From contig JBNGIS010030997.1 of the NCBI GenBank assembly GCA_049999725.1, positions 1 to 25,149 of the forward strand: a stretch of 25,149 nt of DNA, read 5' to 3'. The first letter of the stretch is position 1; the number at the start of each line of letters is the position of its first letter. Shown here piece after piece: positions 1 to 10,162 of the stretch. The notes under the pieces were generated by a model. The model had not been told where the DNA came from and ran no database searches. It saw nothing but the letters and a program-made list of their open reading frames with translations. This DNA is from Haplomitrium mnioides. Its lineage: Eukaryota; Marchantiophyta; Haplomitriopsida; Calobryales. The translations under genes and the position numbers were made by a program.

Positions 1-520
1 TCGAGATTCCCTCAAAGAATAAGTCAAAGAACAAATTGACTTTCCTTAACTTTTCTCCTCTTTAGTCTATTCTAGAAGAATCTCTATAAAATCATTAATA
101 CTAAGTCAATTTTCCTGTACTATACCTTGTTGGAAAGCTTGTCAAGTAAGCTTTCTACCCATATAATAATATTGTATTTTCTAATTTTTAAATACTCTAT
201 GTTTTGACTTTTATGCAGCTCTTTTTTGTAACTTTGACCAATTATAACTTCCGATTTACAAGAGATTTTTCACTTCTGTAAGTTTGTACTAATTACTTAA
301 GCAATATTATATCCCTCTATAAAATATCAGCTTCTAAACATTTATATTAAGAATACAATTTACTCTGTAATCAATTCTACACATATTAAAGAAAACCAAT
401 TAAATCTAAGTTTCTCCTCATAACTTCTATATCTTCTCCATACTTCATCAAAGTGCATCCCATGCTATCATAGGGGTTTAAGCACATTAACATCTTTACA
501 AAACCATCCCATGCCTTCAC
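1..520. other. Unassigned AT-rich sequence left of the gypsy element
   Basis: I recognise no gene, LTR or structural RNA here. The stretch is AT-rich with many stop codons in all frames. A perfect 8-bp inverted repeat (GAAAGCTT at 133-140, AAGCTTTC at 148-155, 7-base loop) is present but has no obvious role. On the minus strand a short open stretch of about 40 codons runs from about 520 to about 397, with no family I know. The sequence should be the far flank of the gypsy insertion, but the 5' LTR here is truncated, so 1-520 may instead have been joined by a later deletion or insertion. Confidence 0.5.
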
Positions 521-1512
521 AGGCCACACAAGAAAGTCAGCCTTGACACGTGGCACTTCGGAGGAGCCCGAGGGATCCTTCAGACTTTCCTGTTCATTGG
601 ATTCTTCGGATTGAGATCCGCGGTCAACTACGGAACAAGGTCAAAGCGCTGGTCCAACTTCCAGGTTGAATGCGGCGTTGGACGATGGCAACGGAGGAAA
701 AGTCAACAACAGGCTCTGGGTTCCGTTGGGTTTTGCGGACTCGGATCCGCGGGAATCTTCAGACTTGAATTTGTGAGATTCCTTCAGACTTTTTTTCCAC
801 GGGATTCTTTGGAACTCTGTTCCGCGAGGTTCTTCGGACTTGGTTTCACAAAAATCTTTGGAATCTTAGTCCGCGAGATTCCTTGAACTCGACCCCGTGT
901 GACTGTTGTACTTGGAAGCATCCTACAAACAGACAATGCAAGTGTCGCCACTTTCGGATCCGAGCATAACGGGAATAACTACCTTTTCAAACGGGAAGGA
1001 TTCAGAGGGGCAGAAGCTTGAGGGGTATATATTGACGGGCTTCGAATTCGATCGAGTTCGTGTGCAAGCAAGCTAAAGACGCGCAAGCAATCTCGGGACA
1101 AGGAAGACGCAATGAGATAAGGCAGAAGTGGATCCTAGTGAAAATTTACGTGAGGCGAGTGTACTTGCATAGGGGGCTAGTAGGGGTGGAGGTGGACTGG
1201 AGGGGTGCCGAGAATCACTGGGTGAGGAACTCTAGAGGCTCGGCCAATATAGGTGAACTCATCCCTGCGGGTGGACCTGTGGCAGAGGTGGATCGATACG
1301 GGAGGTTTGAAGGGGATCCGTTTTGTTGAGAATTTGGGAGAGGCTACCAAGTGGGATCTTGGGGTTGTCTTTGCATCCTCTGTGCAGGAGCATCAACCTA
1401 GATGCTCGGAGTGTGCTCTGGTGTTATCTTTTAAGTGGAGTTGAGAAGAGAGTAGCTGCGTTAGTGCTTGCGCACTACAGAGAAGACATATTTGAGGCTT
1501 AGAGGTGGAGTG
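521..1512 (+). repeat. 5' LTR of gypsy element, 5'-truncated
   Basis: The sequence from about 521 (clear from 531) matches 9173-10146 in direct orientation. Shared landmarks are AGAAAGTCAGCC, the GGCACTTC block, TTGTACTTGGAAGCATCCTACAAA and GCGTTAGTGCTTGCGCACT. The first 1.07 kb of the 3' LTR (8100-9172) has no counterpart here, so the U3 start and most of the promoter region are missing. A complete CACGTGGC G-box/ABRE core lies at 547-554. The 3' end is uncertain by about 30 bases because the two copies diverge after GAAGAC (about 1485). No clear tRNA-complementary primer site follows. TGAGCTCCCAACAG at 1511-1524 is at best a weak resemblance to a tRNA-Lys type site. Confidence 0.85.
738..900 (+). 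repeat. 26-bp tandem repeats inside the gypsy 5' LTR
   Basis: About six or seven imperfect units of 25-27 bp follow one another, with a consensus close to TCCGCGAGATTCTTCGGACT plus a few bases. Successive units can be picked out by their TTCGGACT/TTCAGACT/TTGGAACT cores and by CCGCG/CCACG starts. The matching array is at 9386-9555 in the 3' LTR, so the repeat was present when the element inserted. Short ORFs across this block are artefacts of the repeat. Confidence 0.75.
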
Positions 1513-2408
1513 AGCTCCCAACAGTCGGGAGGACTGTCTTCGAGGGGTGGAAATGAAAGAAATCCTCTTCCGAGCCTAAGGAAGTAAATCCAAGGCTTCT
1601 CGCGAGGGAAGTTGAAAAACTATCTGGAAGAAAGGTGTATGTGTGGGGATTGAAAGGAAGATTGATGTGGTGAGTTGAAGAGGAGTCTGCTGGAGAGATC
1701 AGTCCCAGTGGTCATGTAAGGCCTCTGATTTTGGTGAGGTGCAATAAGTGTGTATGGTTGTAGATGTGTATGAATGTGTTTGTTAGATTTGAATTCTATT
1801 ATATGATATAAGAAGTAATTAGAATTAGGGTCAAACAGATAGTTGTTCAGGCCCTGAGACAAACCTGAGAGGGGGAGTCAAGTCCTTTGTCATGGTTCCG
1901 TGACATAGGGGTCATTGCGTTCTACTCCTGAAGTGTATACAAGGTGGTTGGGTCCAGATTTGGGACCCCTGAATTACATTGAAGATTACCACAGAGATAC
2001 TTGGGTTGATGTGCATGTGTACCCTGACATTGTGGGTGAATGAGCAGATTGGATGCTGATATGAATGTTGAGGTGAGGAAAGGGCTTGAGAGGTAAAGAG
2101 AGATCCCTGAAAGCCTCAAAGTGATAATTGGATAGGGGCCATCTCACGAAAGAACCTTAATCCCATGTTTTTGTCCTCCCTTGCCTTCCAAGTGGCATAT
2201 ATGAAGGTTAATGCCTGAAGGAGAGGAGTGACATAAATTTTTGGCACTAGAAGGAAGGCCAAAGGTTTGCCAAAACCTGAGACCAACCCAAAGCCAAGAT
2301 ATCACTTTGTCCACCAAGGATCCACAGTCTAATTGTAGAGGAGAATTTCGAGAAACAGGGCAACTAGTTGTGAGACTATTGAGGAAGTGTGGACAAAGGC
2401 ATTGATTT
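1513..2408 (+). other. Gypsy untranslated leader
   Basis: About 0.9 kb lies between the 5' LTR and the first gag-like frame. I see no coding similarity in it. Runs such as GTGTATGGTTGTAGATGTGTATGAATG (about 1749-1775, GT-rich) occur. Open stretches on the minus strand (1620-1862, 1922-2119, 2144-2548) lack any family signal. Confidence 0.6.
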
Positions 2409-4102
2409 GTGGGTGGAATTGTCATTGCCCAGTGTTGGGATGGCAAACCCAGTACCCCGTCCAGATTGAGGGGTAGGTTCAAATGCAAATCCTTCAAGAG
2501 GAGTCCGAAGGACAACCTCAATGCATGGCTGGATGACTTGGAGAACACTGTGGCAGCTAATGGAGAAAGTCATGTAAAAATCGAGATCCTGCCAGCAGTC
2601 CTGAAGGGAGAGGCCCAGCCACGGTACAAGGATTTGTCTGACAATGTCAAGAGGGGCTGGGGAGCCTTTAAAGCTGCCTTCATTGCGGAGTTCAGAGGAA
2701 TCGGGGAGGAAACAGAGGCACTGATCAAAATGAGCCAGCTAAGGATGAAGAAGAAAGAATCAGTCAAGAAATTCCTCCAGAGGTTTAAGAAGGTGGCTCA
2801 AAAGTTGAATCTCCCCGCCACGGATGGGATGCTCACCACATAGTTCATGGCAGCCTTGCCTAGGGGAATTGGGACCTGGGTAAGGCAAATGGATCCGCAG
2901 ACGCTGAAGGAGGCGGTCAATGCAGCCTGCTCACATGTAAAGACTACAATCAGGAGCTCCTGCAGGAAGGCCAGAGCAAAGTTTGAGTCCGATGACTCTT
3001 CGAACACTTCGGATAGCGGAGAGAAGACGGATGAAAGTTCCGCAACTTCTTTGGAAAGCGAGAGCATTTCGGACAGCAGTAGCTCAGAGGAGGACCGGTC
3101 ATCCCGGAAGAAGAAGAAGCGGAAGGATCCAAAGAAGAAAAAACAGGTAAAGGAGAGAGAGGTCCATCACCGCAAGGGGGCCAACAAAGGAAAATACTGA
3201 AGAAGTGAACCCGCACCTGAGATGGGCAAGAAGAAAGGAGGGAGGGATCAAATTGAGGAGCTGAGCGCCAAGATGGAGGCGATGAACATCCTCCTGGCAA
3301 GAATCAAACCGAAAGGCCAGCCCCTACCCACCAGGTGAGTCGGAGTGTGGTGCGTAAGATGTAGCAAACATGACCACTCCCCTCAGGAATGCTTGGCAGA
3401 AAATAACACGGTAAATTACATGAGGGAGGAAGCCCTGAAGTATGTGAGGGAGGAAGTGGAGTATGTGAAGGAAGAGGCCCATGAGACAGTATATCAGATC
3501 AATGGGGAGCCTCACACCATGCTGAGCAAGCTTGTAGGGGGAGCAGAGAGCCAGGAAACCAGTGGGTTGCTAGTCGGCCACCCCAGACAACAATCATGGT
3601 ATGCTGGAATTGTGGCCAGCCAGGCCACATTTCCTCTAACTATCCAGAGCCACAAAAGAGCGGTTACGGCCAACCGCTCATCTTATGCTTCCAATGCAAG
3701 GAGGGGCATGTGGTAGTCAAATTTAACCAAAGGCCCGATGCATCCCTCGGGCTAGGCGCAAATCCCCCTCCCCCCGCAATTGTCAATCTCATAGCCTTGG
3801 AGAAGGAGGAGGAAGCAAAATTGCCCGGATGGGAGACACCCGCTCCTGAAGATTGCTTCCAAGTGGTGACCCGGATCGGGGCGAAGGCCAAGAAGAAGAG
3901 TCAGAGGAAAAGTGAGCGGAAAGCCAAGAATGGAGCGGCCCAAGCAACCTCGTCACGGAGTGACTCGGATTATCAGAGGGATAATCCGAAGTGGTTCTAT
4001 CCTAAGCAGCAGGACCACGTAAGGAAGCAATTGGAGGATCTTGAACCATTGGAGGAGGAGCAGGTAGCGGTGGAAACCATGAAGGAGGTCCGCAAGCAGT
4101 AG
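2409..4102 (+). pseudogene. Gypsy gag (capsid and zinc knuckles), broken
   Basis: Gag would form the virus-like particle and bind the element RNA. The frame from 2409 gives a capsid-like domain (WLDDLENTV..., AEFRG, MSQLRMKKKESVKKFLQRFKK), stopped by TAG at 2841-2843 where Gln (CAG) is expected. The same frame resumes at once (FMAALPRG) into an acidic Ser-rich stretch and then a Lys-rich stretch up to 3200. After frame changes, a perfect CCHC knuckle (C-x2-C-x4-H-x4-C) starts near 3350. A second starts near 3599 (CWNCGQPGH), with Tyr in place of the last Cys. A third, weaker one (CFQCKEGH) near 3685 also lacks its last Cys. The tail to 4102 is charged (Lys/Glu) and may be a linker to protease. 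Three knuckles, two damaged, is more than the usual one or two. Confidence 0.8.
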
Positions 4103-4331
4103 GGAGGGATCAAGGAAGCAAGGGCGAAGATCACAAGCCCTGAAGATGGAGCAAAACCCGTCCCATACAACATTGAGGCAAATGTGAGGGACTGCTATGT
4201 TACGGCCATAGTGGGCTAATTGATCAAGGACAACCCACTGTACAGGAGGCAACTCTGAGAATTGTTGATGGGAGCTAAGAGAAGGAGAAGGCTACCCCGA
4301 GTGGGAGCTCCAACAGATCTGCAACTAGTGT

Positions 4332-4634
4332 GTGAGGACAAGAGATCGACCACTGTTGTTGGTGCTCGTAGACGGATGGGCAGGAGTAAACATTATGATG
4401 GAGGAGACCACCCATAAGCTGGGTTTCACGGAATTCCAACCCACAGCTAGAATCATGAGGTTGGTAGATGGATCCCGGGTGAAACCATTAGGCTCCCTCC
4501 TCCAAGTGCCCACCTTCATCGGAGGGAAGGAATTTAAACTGAATTACCTGGTCATGCGGCCAGCCCGAGCGTCTCCATATCCTGCACTAATTGGGAGACT
4601 ATGGCTATATGGGGCCCAAGTCCTACATAACTAA
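4332..4634 (+). pseudogene. Gypsy aspartic protease
   Basis: This retropepsin-type domain would cut the polyprotein. The frame shows LLLVLVDGWAGVNIM near residues 9-23, matching the plant gypsy active-site form VDGGAGVN. The second Gly is replaced by Trp (GGG to TGG), which should spoil the active-site loop. HKLG and a following stretch ending LIGRLWLYG fit the C-terminal half of the domain. The frame closes at TAA 4632-4634. The 4640-4900 stretch that follows is acidic linker in broken frames. Confidence 0.75.
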
Positions 4635-4906
4635 GGGAATTCCACATTGGTGTTTGGCCCCGAGAAGAGAGTAGTACACTACGGACCTATTCCTCATCTA
4701 GGAGAAATGCAAGCAGAAAGAGGAGTATGACAGTGAGTGGTCCGAAGAGGAGGAAGAGTCGGATCACTACTGGGTTCAGATGGTGAGCGAGGCTACAGAG
4801 GAGGATCTGTCGGAAGAAGGTGTGGTGTCTGTAAATCAACTTGAGATAGAAGAGTATACAGAAACATAGCACCATCGGAGGGAAGCCACAGAAGATTGGG
4901 CAGGGG

Positions 4907-6108
4907 ATGAGGACACTAAAGCCGGAAGACAAGAGGTGTCCAAAGTGTCTCATCGAATGTAGGGCGGACACAGAGAAGTCTGAAGAATCTCCTCGAGTGG
5001 AAAGGGGGTTGCGATTGGCAACCTTGATGCAGGAGGAAGGGGCGCAATGGAGAAATGAGACGGGGGCGATGAGGCAATCCAAACACAAGCAAGTGGTGGT
5101 CCAAGAGGGACGGGCATTCCATATCGGATCTGAATTGCACAAGGAATTAGAGCAAGCCATCACCCAGCTCCTAAGTAACTTCAATGATGCCTTTGCTTGG
5201 AGTCATGTAGATTTGAAAGGAGTCTCGAGGGAATTGAAGGAACACTGGATTGACTTATAGCCCACAATAATCCCGGTAAGACAACGACAATACAGGATGA
5301 ACCGCCGCTTCTTCCTGTTGGTGAAAGAGGAAATTGATAAGCTGTTGGAGGCATATTTCATCTACCCATTCCTCAACAGTGAATGGGTGTCCCCGTTGGT
5401 GGTAGTACTCAAGAAAGTAGGGCAAGATGGTGAAAGGAAAATCTGAGTATGCCAGGATTTTTGGAAGCTCAATGAGGCCACGAAGAAGGACCACTATCCG
5501 TTGCCGTTCACGGATGGGGTGTTGGATCTGGTGGCAGGGCAAGAGGGTTATAGCCTCCTGGATGGGTACTCCGGGTATAACCAGATTTAGATCAGAGAGG
5601 AGGATCAACTCAAAACGGCATTCACCACAAAATGGGGGTGTTTGCCTTCCGAAGAATGCCATTCGGATTATGCAATGCACCAAGAACTTTCCAAAGGATG
5701 ATGATAAACATCTTCCATGATTATCTGAGGAAATTCTCGGAGATCTTCATCGATGATTTTGTAGTATATAGGAAGATGGATGATCACGAGCGAGATGTGA
5801 GGCTCACCCTTCAGCGTTGTAGAGAGACGGGGATAAGATTGCACCTAGGCAAATGTTTCTTTGGGGTGAAGGAGGGGATACTCTTTGGACACCGGATTTC
5901 CAGTCGGGGCATCGAAGTGGATCACGAGAAGATTGCCATTTGGATGAATGTTTCATTCCCCACCAATTTGAAGGAGGTGCAAGGGTTCTTAGGGTGCGTG
6001 AGATACTACAGAAGATTTATCGACCAATTTGCCTTGGTGGCTCTCCCCTTCACCCAGATCACAAAAAGAGGGCAACACCTTTGAAGCCACCCCTGAAAGG
6101 CTAACGAG
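4907..6108 (+). pseudogene. Gypsy reverse transcriptase domain
   Basis: One frame runs from 4907 to about 5635 and carries, in order, the N-terminal connector, PVRQRQYRMN, WVSPLVVVLKK, VCQDFWKLNEATKKDHYPLPF, and GYSLLDGYSGYNQI. It has three stops: TAG at 5258-5260, TGA at 5444-5446 (expected Arg in KIRVCQDF), and TAG at 5588-5590 (expected Gln or similar). A one-base loss in the G-run near 5635 shifts the frame. It then continues RRMPFGLCNAPRTFQRMM, the catalytic FIDDF (5746-5760) and LHLGKCFFGV...FLGCVRYYRRFI up to 6084. Canonical RT blocks are therefore all present but interrupted. The active-site Asp pair survives. Confidence 0.9.
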
Positions 6109-6590
6109 CTTCATAGAATTGAAGAGGCAATTAGCGAGTGCCCTTAATCTAGTGCCTCCCAATCGGGGGAGAGATTTTCACGTGATGATTGATGTGTCCG
6201 ACTTCTGCATCGGAGCAATGCTGAGCCAGATGGATGGGAGGGGCAGGGATCACCCGATTTATTTTGCCAGCAGGCTACTGGCCCATGTGGAGAAGAATTA
6301 CTCGGCTACAGATCGAGAAGCCTTGGGAATTATTTATGCCTTGAAGAAATTCAGGCATTACTTGTTGCATTACAAGGTGATCTTCCACACCGATCACAAT
6401 GCACTAAAGTATATGGTGAACAAACCAGATTTGACCGGTCGAATTGCAAGGTGGGTGCTTCTCCTATAGGAGTTCAACTTTGAAGTGAGGATCAAGCCAA
6501 GGAGGAAGCATAGCAATGCCGACTTCTTCTCCTGAATTGCTGGGCCAATCAATCAAGAGGAGGTGAGCAGTTAATTTTCGGATGAGGATC
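6109..6590 (+). pseudogene. Gypsy RNase H domain and tether
   Basis: This domain would degrade the RNA of the RNA-DNA hybrid. The frame 6029-6469 shows IDVSDFCIGAMLSQ, YFASRLL, YSATDREALGIIYALKKFRHYL and FHTDHNALKYM, the standard Ty3/gypsy RNase H blocks with the first Asp, the Glu of REAL and the Asp of TDH. TAG at 6467-6469 replaces the expected Gln of LLLQEF. Reading on, TGA at 6533-6535 replaces the Arg of the family's FLSRIAG block. Both are single C-to-T changes from CAG and CGA. Confidence 0.9.
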
Positions 6591-6598
6591 TGTTCCAG

Positions 6599-7930
6599 GT
6601 GAGAGCTGGGAGAGCCACAGATTATGCTACAATAACAAAATTCCTCAGTACAGCTCAAATCCCAAAAGGCATCATCAGAGAGGAAGCTACCATGTTCTTC
6701 AGGAAGATGAAGCCATACCTGTTGATCAAGGGAGTGTTACACAAGAGAGGGTACAATGGGATGATCAGGCAATGCTTGGAGCAGGATCAATCAACGGTGG
6801 TAATGCGGGCCTTGCACGGAGAGGAGGTGGGGGGGGGGGGATTTTGCAACGGATGCCACCATTAGGAAGAATTTGGATGCAAGGTACTGGTGGCCTACTT
6901 TGCACAAAGAAGTGCACTTTTGGGTGAAGAGGTGCGACATATGCTAGAGGACGGGGAGGCCAGCAGGTAATCAACATCATCCCTTAGTCTTGATTATTCC
7001 TCTGGCACCTTTTGAGAAGTAGGAATTGATTTCATCGGCCCAATTGCACCTTCCACTTGCAAGGGCAATAGATACATCTTGTTGGCTACGGATTATGCAA
7101 CAAAGTGGGTTGAAGCCAGAGCCACTCGGAATGATGATGCTAAGACAGTGGCTGCCTTCCTATATGAACATATGTTTTGCAGGTTTGGGCCTTAACTGGA
7201 GCTAGTGAGTGATCAAGGTACCCATTTCATCAATCAGGTAATCCAAGATCTGACTACCAGATACTTGATCAAGCACCGCCGCACCACAGCCTATCATCCC
7301 AAGGCTAATGGGCTTACAGAAAGGGCAAATGGGATCATGGGTAAGATCCTCAACAAGACGGTAGCAACCAACAAGGCGAATTGGGATCTCAAGTTGCTCA
7401 CTACAGCCCATGCTTATAATCTGGCTTACAAGACCACAACTTGCCACTGCCCCTATTTCTTGGTCTTTGGCCAACACGCTCTGGTGCCAATGGAGTATGA
7501 AGTGCCCACTAGATGACTGTTGCAGGAGGAGAGGATGGCAGAGGATTGGAGTAGGAGGGAGAGGCTATTTCAACTTGAGAGCTTGGAGGAAACCAAAGAG
7601 CAAGCCCAAGGAAGATTGGAGCACCAACAACAATTGCGGAAGCAACAACACGATAAAGGTCTAAAACCAACCGACCTCTGGGAAGGGAACCTGGTGCTGC
7701 TGTATGATAGCAGGTTTGTGCACTTCTCTAGGAAATTACACACCAGATGGATGGGACCCTTTGGTTTGAAGAGACTGCATCAAAATGGGTCAGCAAAATT
7801 GGAGACATTGGAGGGTCACAAGATCACCAATCGAGTGCATTTCGACCATCTCAAGAGGTACATAAACCAGAAAGAGGAAGGAGGGAGGCCAAGGGTGGTC
7901 CCATCGGAGATTCCAAGTCAGCAGGTGTGA
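6599..7930 (+). pseudogene. Gypsy integrase
   Basis: Integrase inserts the cDNA. The zinc-binding region is split by frameshifts around a run of 12 G (6829-6840). After it, FATDATIRK, YWWPTLHKEV and CDIC can be read, with TAG at 6945-6947 replacing Gln of CQRTGRP. The core shows GIDFIGPI (first catalytic Asp, near 7025), LVSDQGTHFI (second Asp, near 7207) and HPKANGLTERANG (Glu, near 7318). TGA at 7514-7516 replaces Arg before LLQEERMAEDW. The C-terminus (7520-7930) has the GPF module and HFDHLKRYI, then ends at TGA. No chromodomain follows, so targeting by histone marks is not suggested. Confidence 0.9.
6829..6840 (+). repeat. Run of 12 G inside integrase
   Basis: A (G)12 homopolymer sits where the family has a short Gly-Gly codon pair before FATDATIRK. 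The frame is lost across it, consistent with slippage, or with a sequencing or assembly length error. Confidence 0.9.
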
Positions 7931-8086
7931 GTATGTGTGCAGGTGTGTTGGGTGCGTGAGTGTGTGTGGGTGTTTGTGGAGTTGCACTTCAGCAACCGTG
8001 GATTAGCTAGACAGTGACCGCTACGGAGGGGGCAACCAATGGAATTGATGAACGTGGAAGGGTGTTTGCGAGGTTGCTTCACACTT

Positions 8087-8096
8087 GAAGGGGGAG
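8087..8096 (+). promoter_or_regulatory. Gypsy polypurine tract
   Basis: GAAGGGGGAG lies three bases before TGTCAACC, the start of the 3' LTR. This is the usual position for the plus-strand primer of reverse transcription and fixes the LTR start at 8100. Confidence 0.85.
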
Positions 8097-8582
8097 TTAT
8101 GTCAACCAATAACATGGAGCACTAAGGAAGAATTCATAAAATTGAAAGTAGCATTAGCACAACTTCCCTCTTGTAAGTCTCAAAGTACCTCGAAAGCAGC
8201 GGATCGACTCCAATCAGTGAGTACGAATGGATTACCATGATCCAAGGAGGGGAATGGGATCATTTCGGAAGGAGAGAAGGGAGTTGTGGTAGCCAGCGAG
8301 TGAGGGACACCACTAAATTTCGGTGGAAGCAGAAGAGGAGGAGGATCAAAGCTACAGGGCAGAGATCCAAGAGCACTCAGGAGTGAGGGGGACCGCAGAC
8401 AAGGAAAAGCCGCAGCGCAAGCCTCCAGATGCCGCGCACCAGAAGTAGAGATCAGGAAGAGAAAGGAGGGGCTAGGGCCTTCGTGAGCAGTGACTAGGCC
8501 AAGGATCAAGGGACGCTCCGATGCCTCAGGCGTTACACGGGTTCTATTGGGGTCTGCGACCCCTTCCTTCAGTGTCCGCGAG

Positions 8583-9050
8583 TCTTTGCGGATATGTGGC
8601 ATTTTCGGAGGGCTCCGGGGGATTCAACGGAAACATGACATCTCCAGGATGTCCGCAGGACTTAGTGGAGACATGGTGAGCCCAGGGTTCCGCGGGACTT
8701 TGCGGAAACGTGGCAGGCTCATGGTGTCCGTGAGATTTAGCGGAGGCGTGGCGAGCCCAAGGTTTCGAGGGCTTCAGTGGAGACGTGGCAACCGTAGAAG
8801 GTCTGCAGGACTTAATGGAGGCTTGGCGGGCCCAGGGTTCCGAGGGCTTCAGCGGAGACGTGGCAGGAGGTTCGCAGGACTTTGCGGAAACGTGGAAGGC
8901 TCAGGGTGTTCGTTGTCTTCTTCGGAACTAGGTCAGCATGACAGTCAAGCTTCCTTGTTGAAAACGGCGTCGGACGGCGCTCCCTTGGAAACATGGCGTC
9001 CTCACAAGTGTCTGGGAGATTCAACGGACACATGGCAACTCGAAGAAGCC
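8583..9050 (+). repeat. 37-bp tandem array in gypsy U3, with ACGTGGC cores
   Basis: About nine units of 37-38 bp run from 8583 to about 8912, with more decayed units to about 9050. Each has the pattern ACTTnGCGGAnACGTGGC, then a GCCCAGGG-like stretch, then TTCCGCGGG. ACGTGGC, the core of plant G-box/ABRE elements bound by bZIP factors, is exact at 8708-8714, 8783-8789 and 8858-8864, with near matches in most other units and another exact copy at 9202-9208. Its place in U3 suggests an enhancer array; this is an inference. Confidence 0.75.
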
Positions 9051-9385
9051 CGTTGGATTCTCTAGAACCAGGTCAGTGCAAAGCCCATTGGATCCTTCAG
9101 GTCAGAGAGAAGTCAACCACGGACGGAGGTTAGCGCGGCGGTCCACCTTCTCTATTGAAAATAGCGTTGTATGACGGCCATGGAAGAAAGTCAGCCTTGA
9201 AACGTGGCACTTCAGAGGAGTCTGAGGGATCCTTTGGACTTCCCTATCTGTTGGATTCTTTGTATTAGGATCCGCAGTCAACTATGGAACAAGGTCAAAG
9301 CGTTGGTCCAACTTCCAGGTTGAATGTGGCATCGGACGACGGCAACGGAGGAAAAGTCAACAACGGGCTTTGGGTTCCACTGGGT

Positions 9386-9555
9386 TCTACGGACTTGAAT
9401 ATGCGGAAATCTTTGGACTCGAATCCGCAAGATTCCTTCGGACTCCTTTTCCGCGGTATTCTTCGGAACTCTGTTTCGTGGGGTTCCTCGGACTTGGTTC
9501 CGTGAGAATCTTCAGAATCTTAGTATGCGAGATTCCTTGGACTCGACTCCGTATG
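9386..9555 (+). repeat. 26-bp tandem repeats inside the gypsy 3' LTR
   Basis: This is the partner of the array at 738-900: repeated TCCGCGAGATTCTTCGGACT-like units of 25-27 bp. Individual units differ from their 5' LTR partners at several sites each, almost all transitions. Confidence 0.75.
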
Positions 9556-10162
9556 ACTGTTGTACTTGGAAGCATCCTACAAATAGACAAGGCAGGTGTC
9601 GCCACGTCCAGATCCGAGCCTAACGAGAATAACTACCTTTTCAAACGGGAAGGATTCAGAGGGGCAGAAGCTTGAGAGGTATACATTGACAGGCTTCGAA
9701 TTCGATCAGGTTGGTGTGCAAGCAAGCTAGAGACGCATAAGTGATCTCGAGACAAGGAAGACGCAACAAGATAAGGCAGAAGTGGATCCCAGTGAGAATT
9801 TACGTGAGGCGAGTGTACTCGCCCAGGGGGCTAGCAGGGGTGGAGGTGAACTAGAGGGGTGCCGAGAATCGTTGGGTGAGGAGCTCTAGAGGCTCGGGCA
9901 ATCCAAGTAAACTCATCCCTACGAGTGGTCCTACGGCGAAGGTGGATCGATACGAGAGGTTTGAAGGGGATCCGTTTTGTTGAGAATTTGGGAGAGGCTG
10001 CCAATTGGGATCTTGGGGTTGTCTCTGCATCCTATGTGCAAGAGCATCAATCGAGAGTGCTCAAAGTGTGGTCTAGTGTTATCTTTCAAGTAGAGCTTAG
10101 AAGAGGGTAGCTGCGTTAGTGCTTGCGCACTGCAAAGAAGACCTGAAGGAGGGGAGTGACAA

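Larger units (their letters stand above)
521..10161 (+). mobile_element. Decayed Ty3/gypsy LTR retrotransposon
   Basis: The order of parts is: 5' LTR (truncated), leader, gag, protease, reverse transcriptase, RNase H, integrase, polypurine tract, 3' LTR. Integrase after RNase H is the Ty3/gypsy order (Metaviridae-like), as opposed to copia. The integrase C-terminus has a GPF-type module (WMGPFGLKRL) and no visible chromodomain. Every coding domain carries stops or frameshifts, so the copy cannot be autonomous. The LTR copies differ by roughly 15% by eye, mostly transitions, so the insertion is old. The 3' boundary was set by TGTCA at 8100 and TGACA ending at 10161. No target-site duplication can be scored because the 5' LTR start is missing. 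The right edge abuts the palindromic array in intron 1 of copy I of the methyltransferase family. Confidence 0.9.
8100..10161 (+). repeat. 3' LTR of gypsy element (about 2.06 kb)
   Basis: It begins TGTCA at 8100 after the polypurine tract and ends TGACA at 10161, giving a 5-bp terminal inverted repeat. The second half (9173-10146) is the direct repeat of 521-1485. The first half holds a GC-rich array of 37-bp units. The GC content contrasts sharply with the AT-rich flanks. Long ORFs on both strands (8490-9065 plus, 8180-8602 minus) follow the repeat and are not credible genes. The exact 3' end is uncertain because GAAGGAGGGGAGTGACA also resembles a polypurine tract. Confidence 0.8.

Noticed and set aside
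456-524. Pair of CATCCCATGC words 49 bp apart, as a possible extension of the 24-bp array
   Set aside because: Only two words match, the unit between them does not, and no palindromic arm is kept.
1511-1524. Gypsy primer-binding site
   Set aside because: Match to a tRNA-Lys-type site is too weak and the LTR end is uncertain, so no site is annotated.
8180-8602. 140-codon minus-strand ORF
   Set aside because: Antisense within the LTR, low-complexity Pro/Ser/Leu composition, no family signal.
8490-9065. 191-codon plus-strand ORF in the gypsy 3' LTR
   Set aside because: It tracks the GC-rich 37-bp tandem array, has Arg/Gly-rich repetitive composition, and lies in U3; stop-poor repeats give such ORFs by chance.
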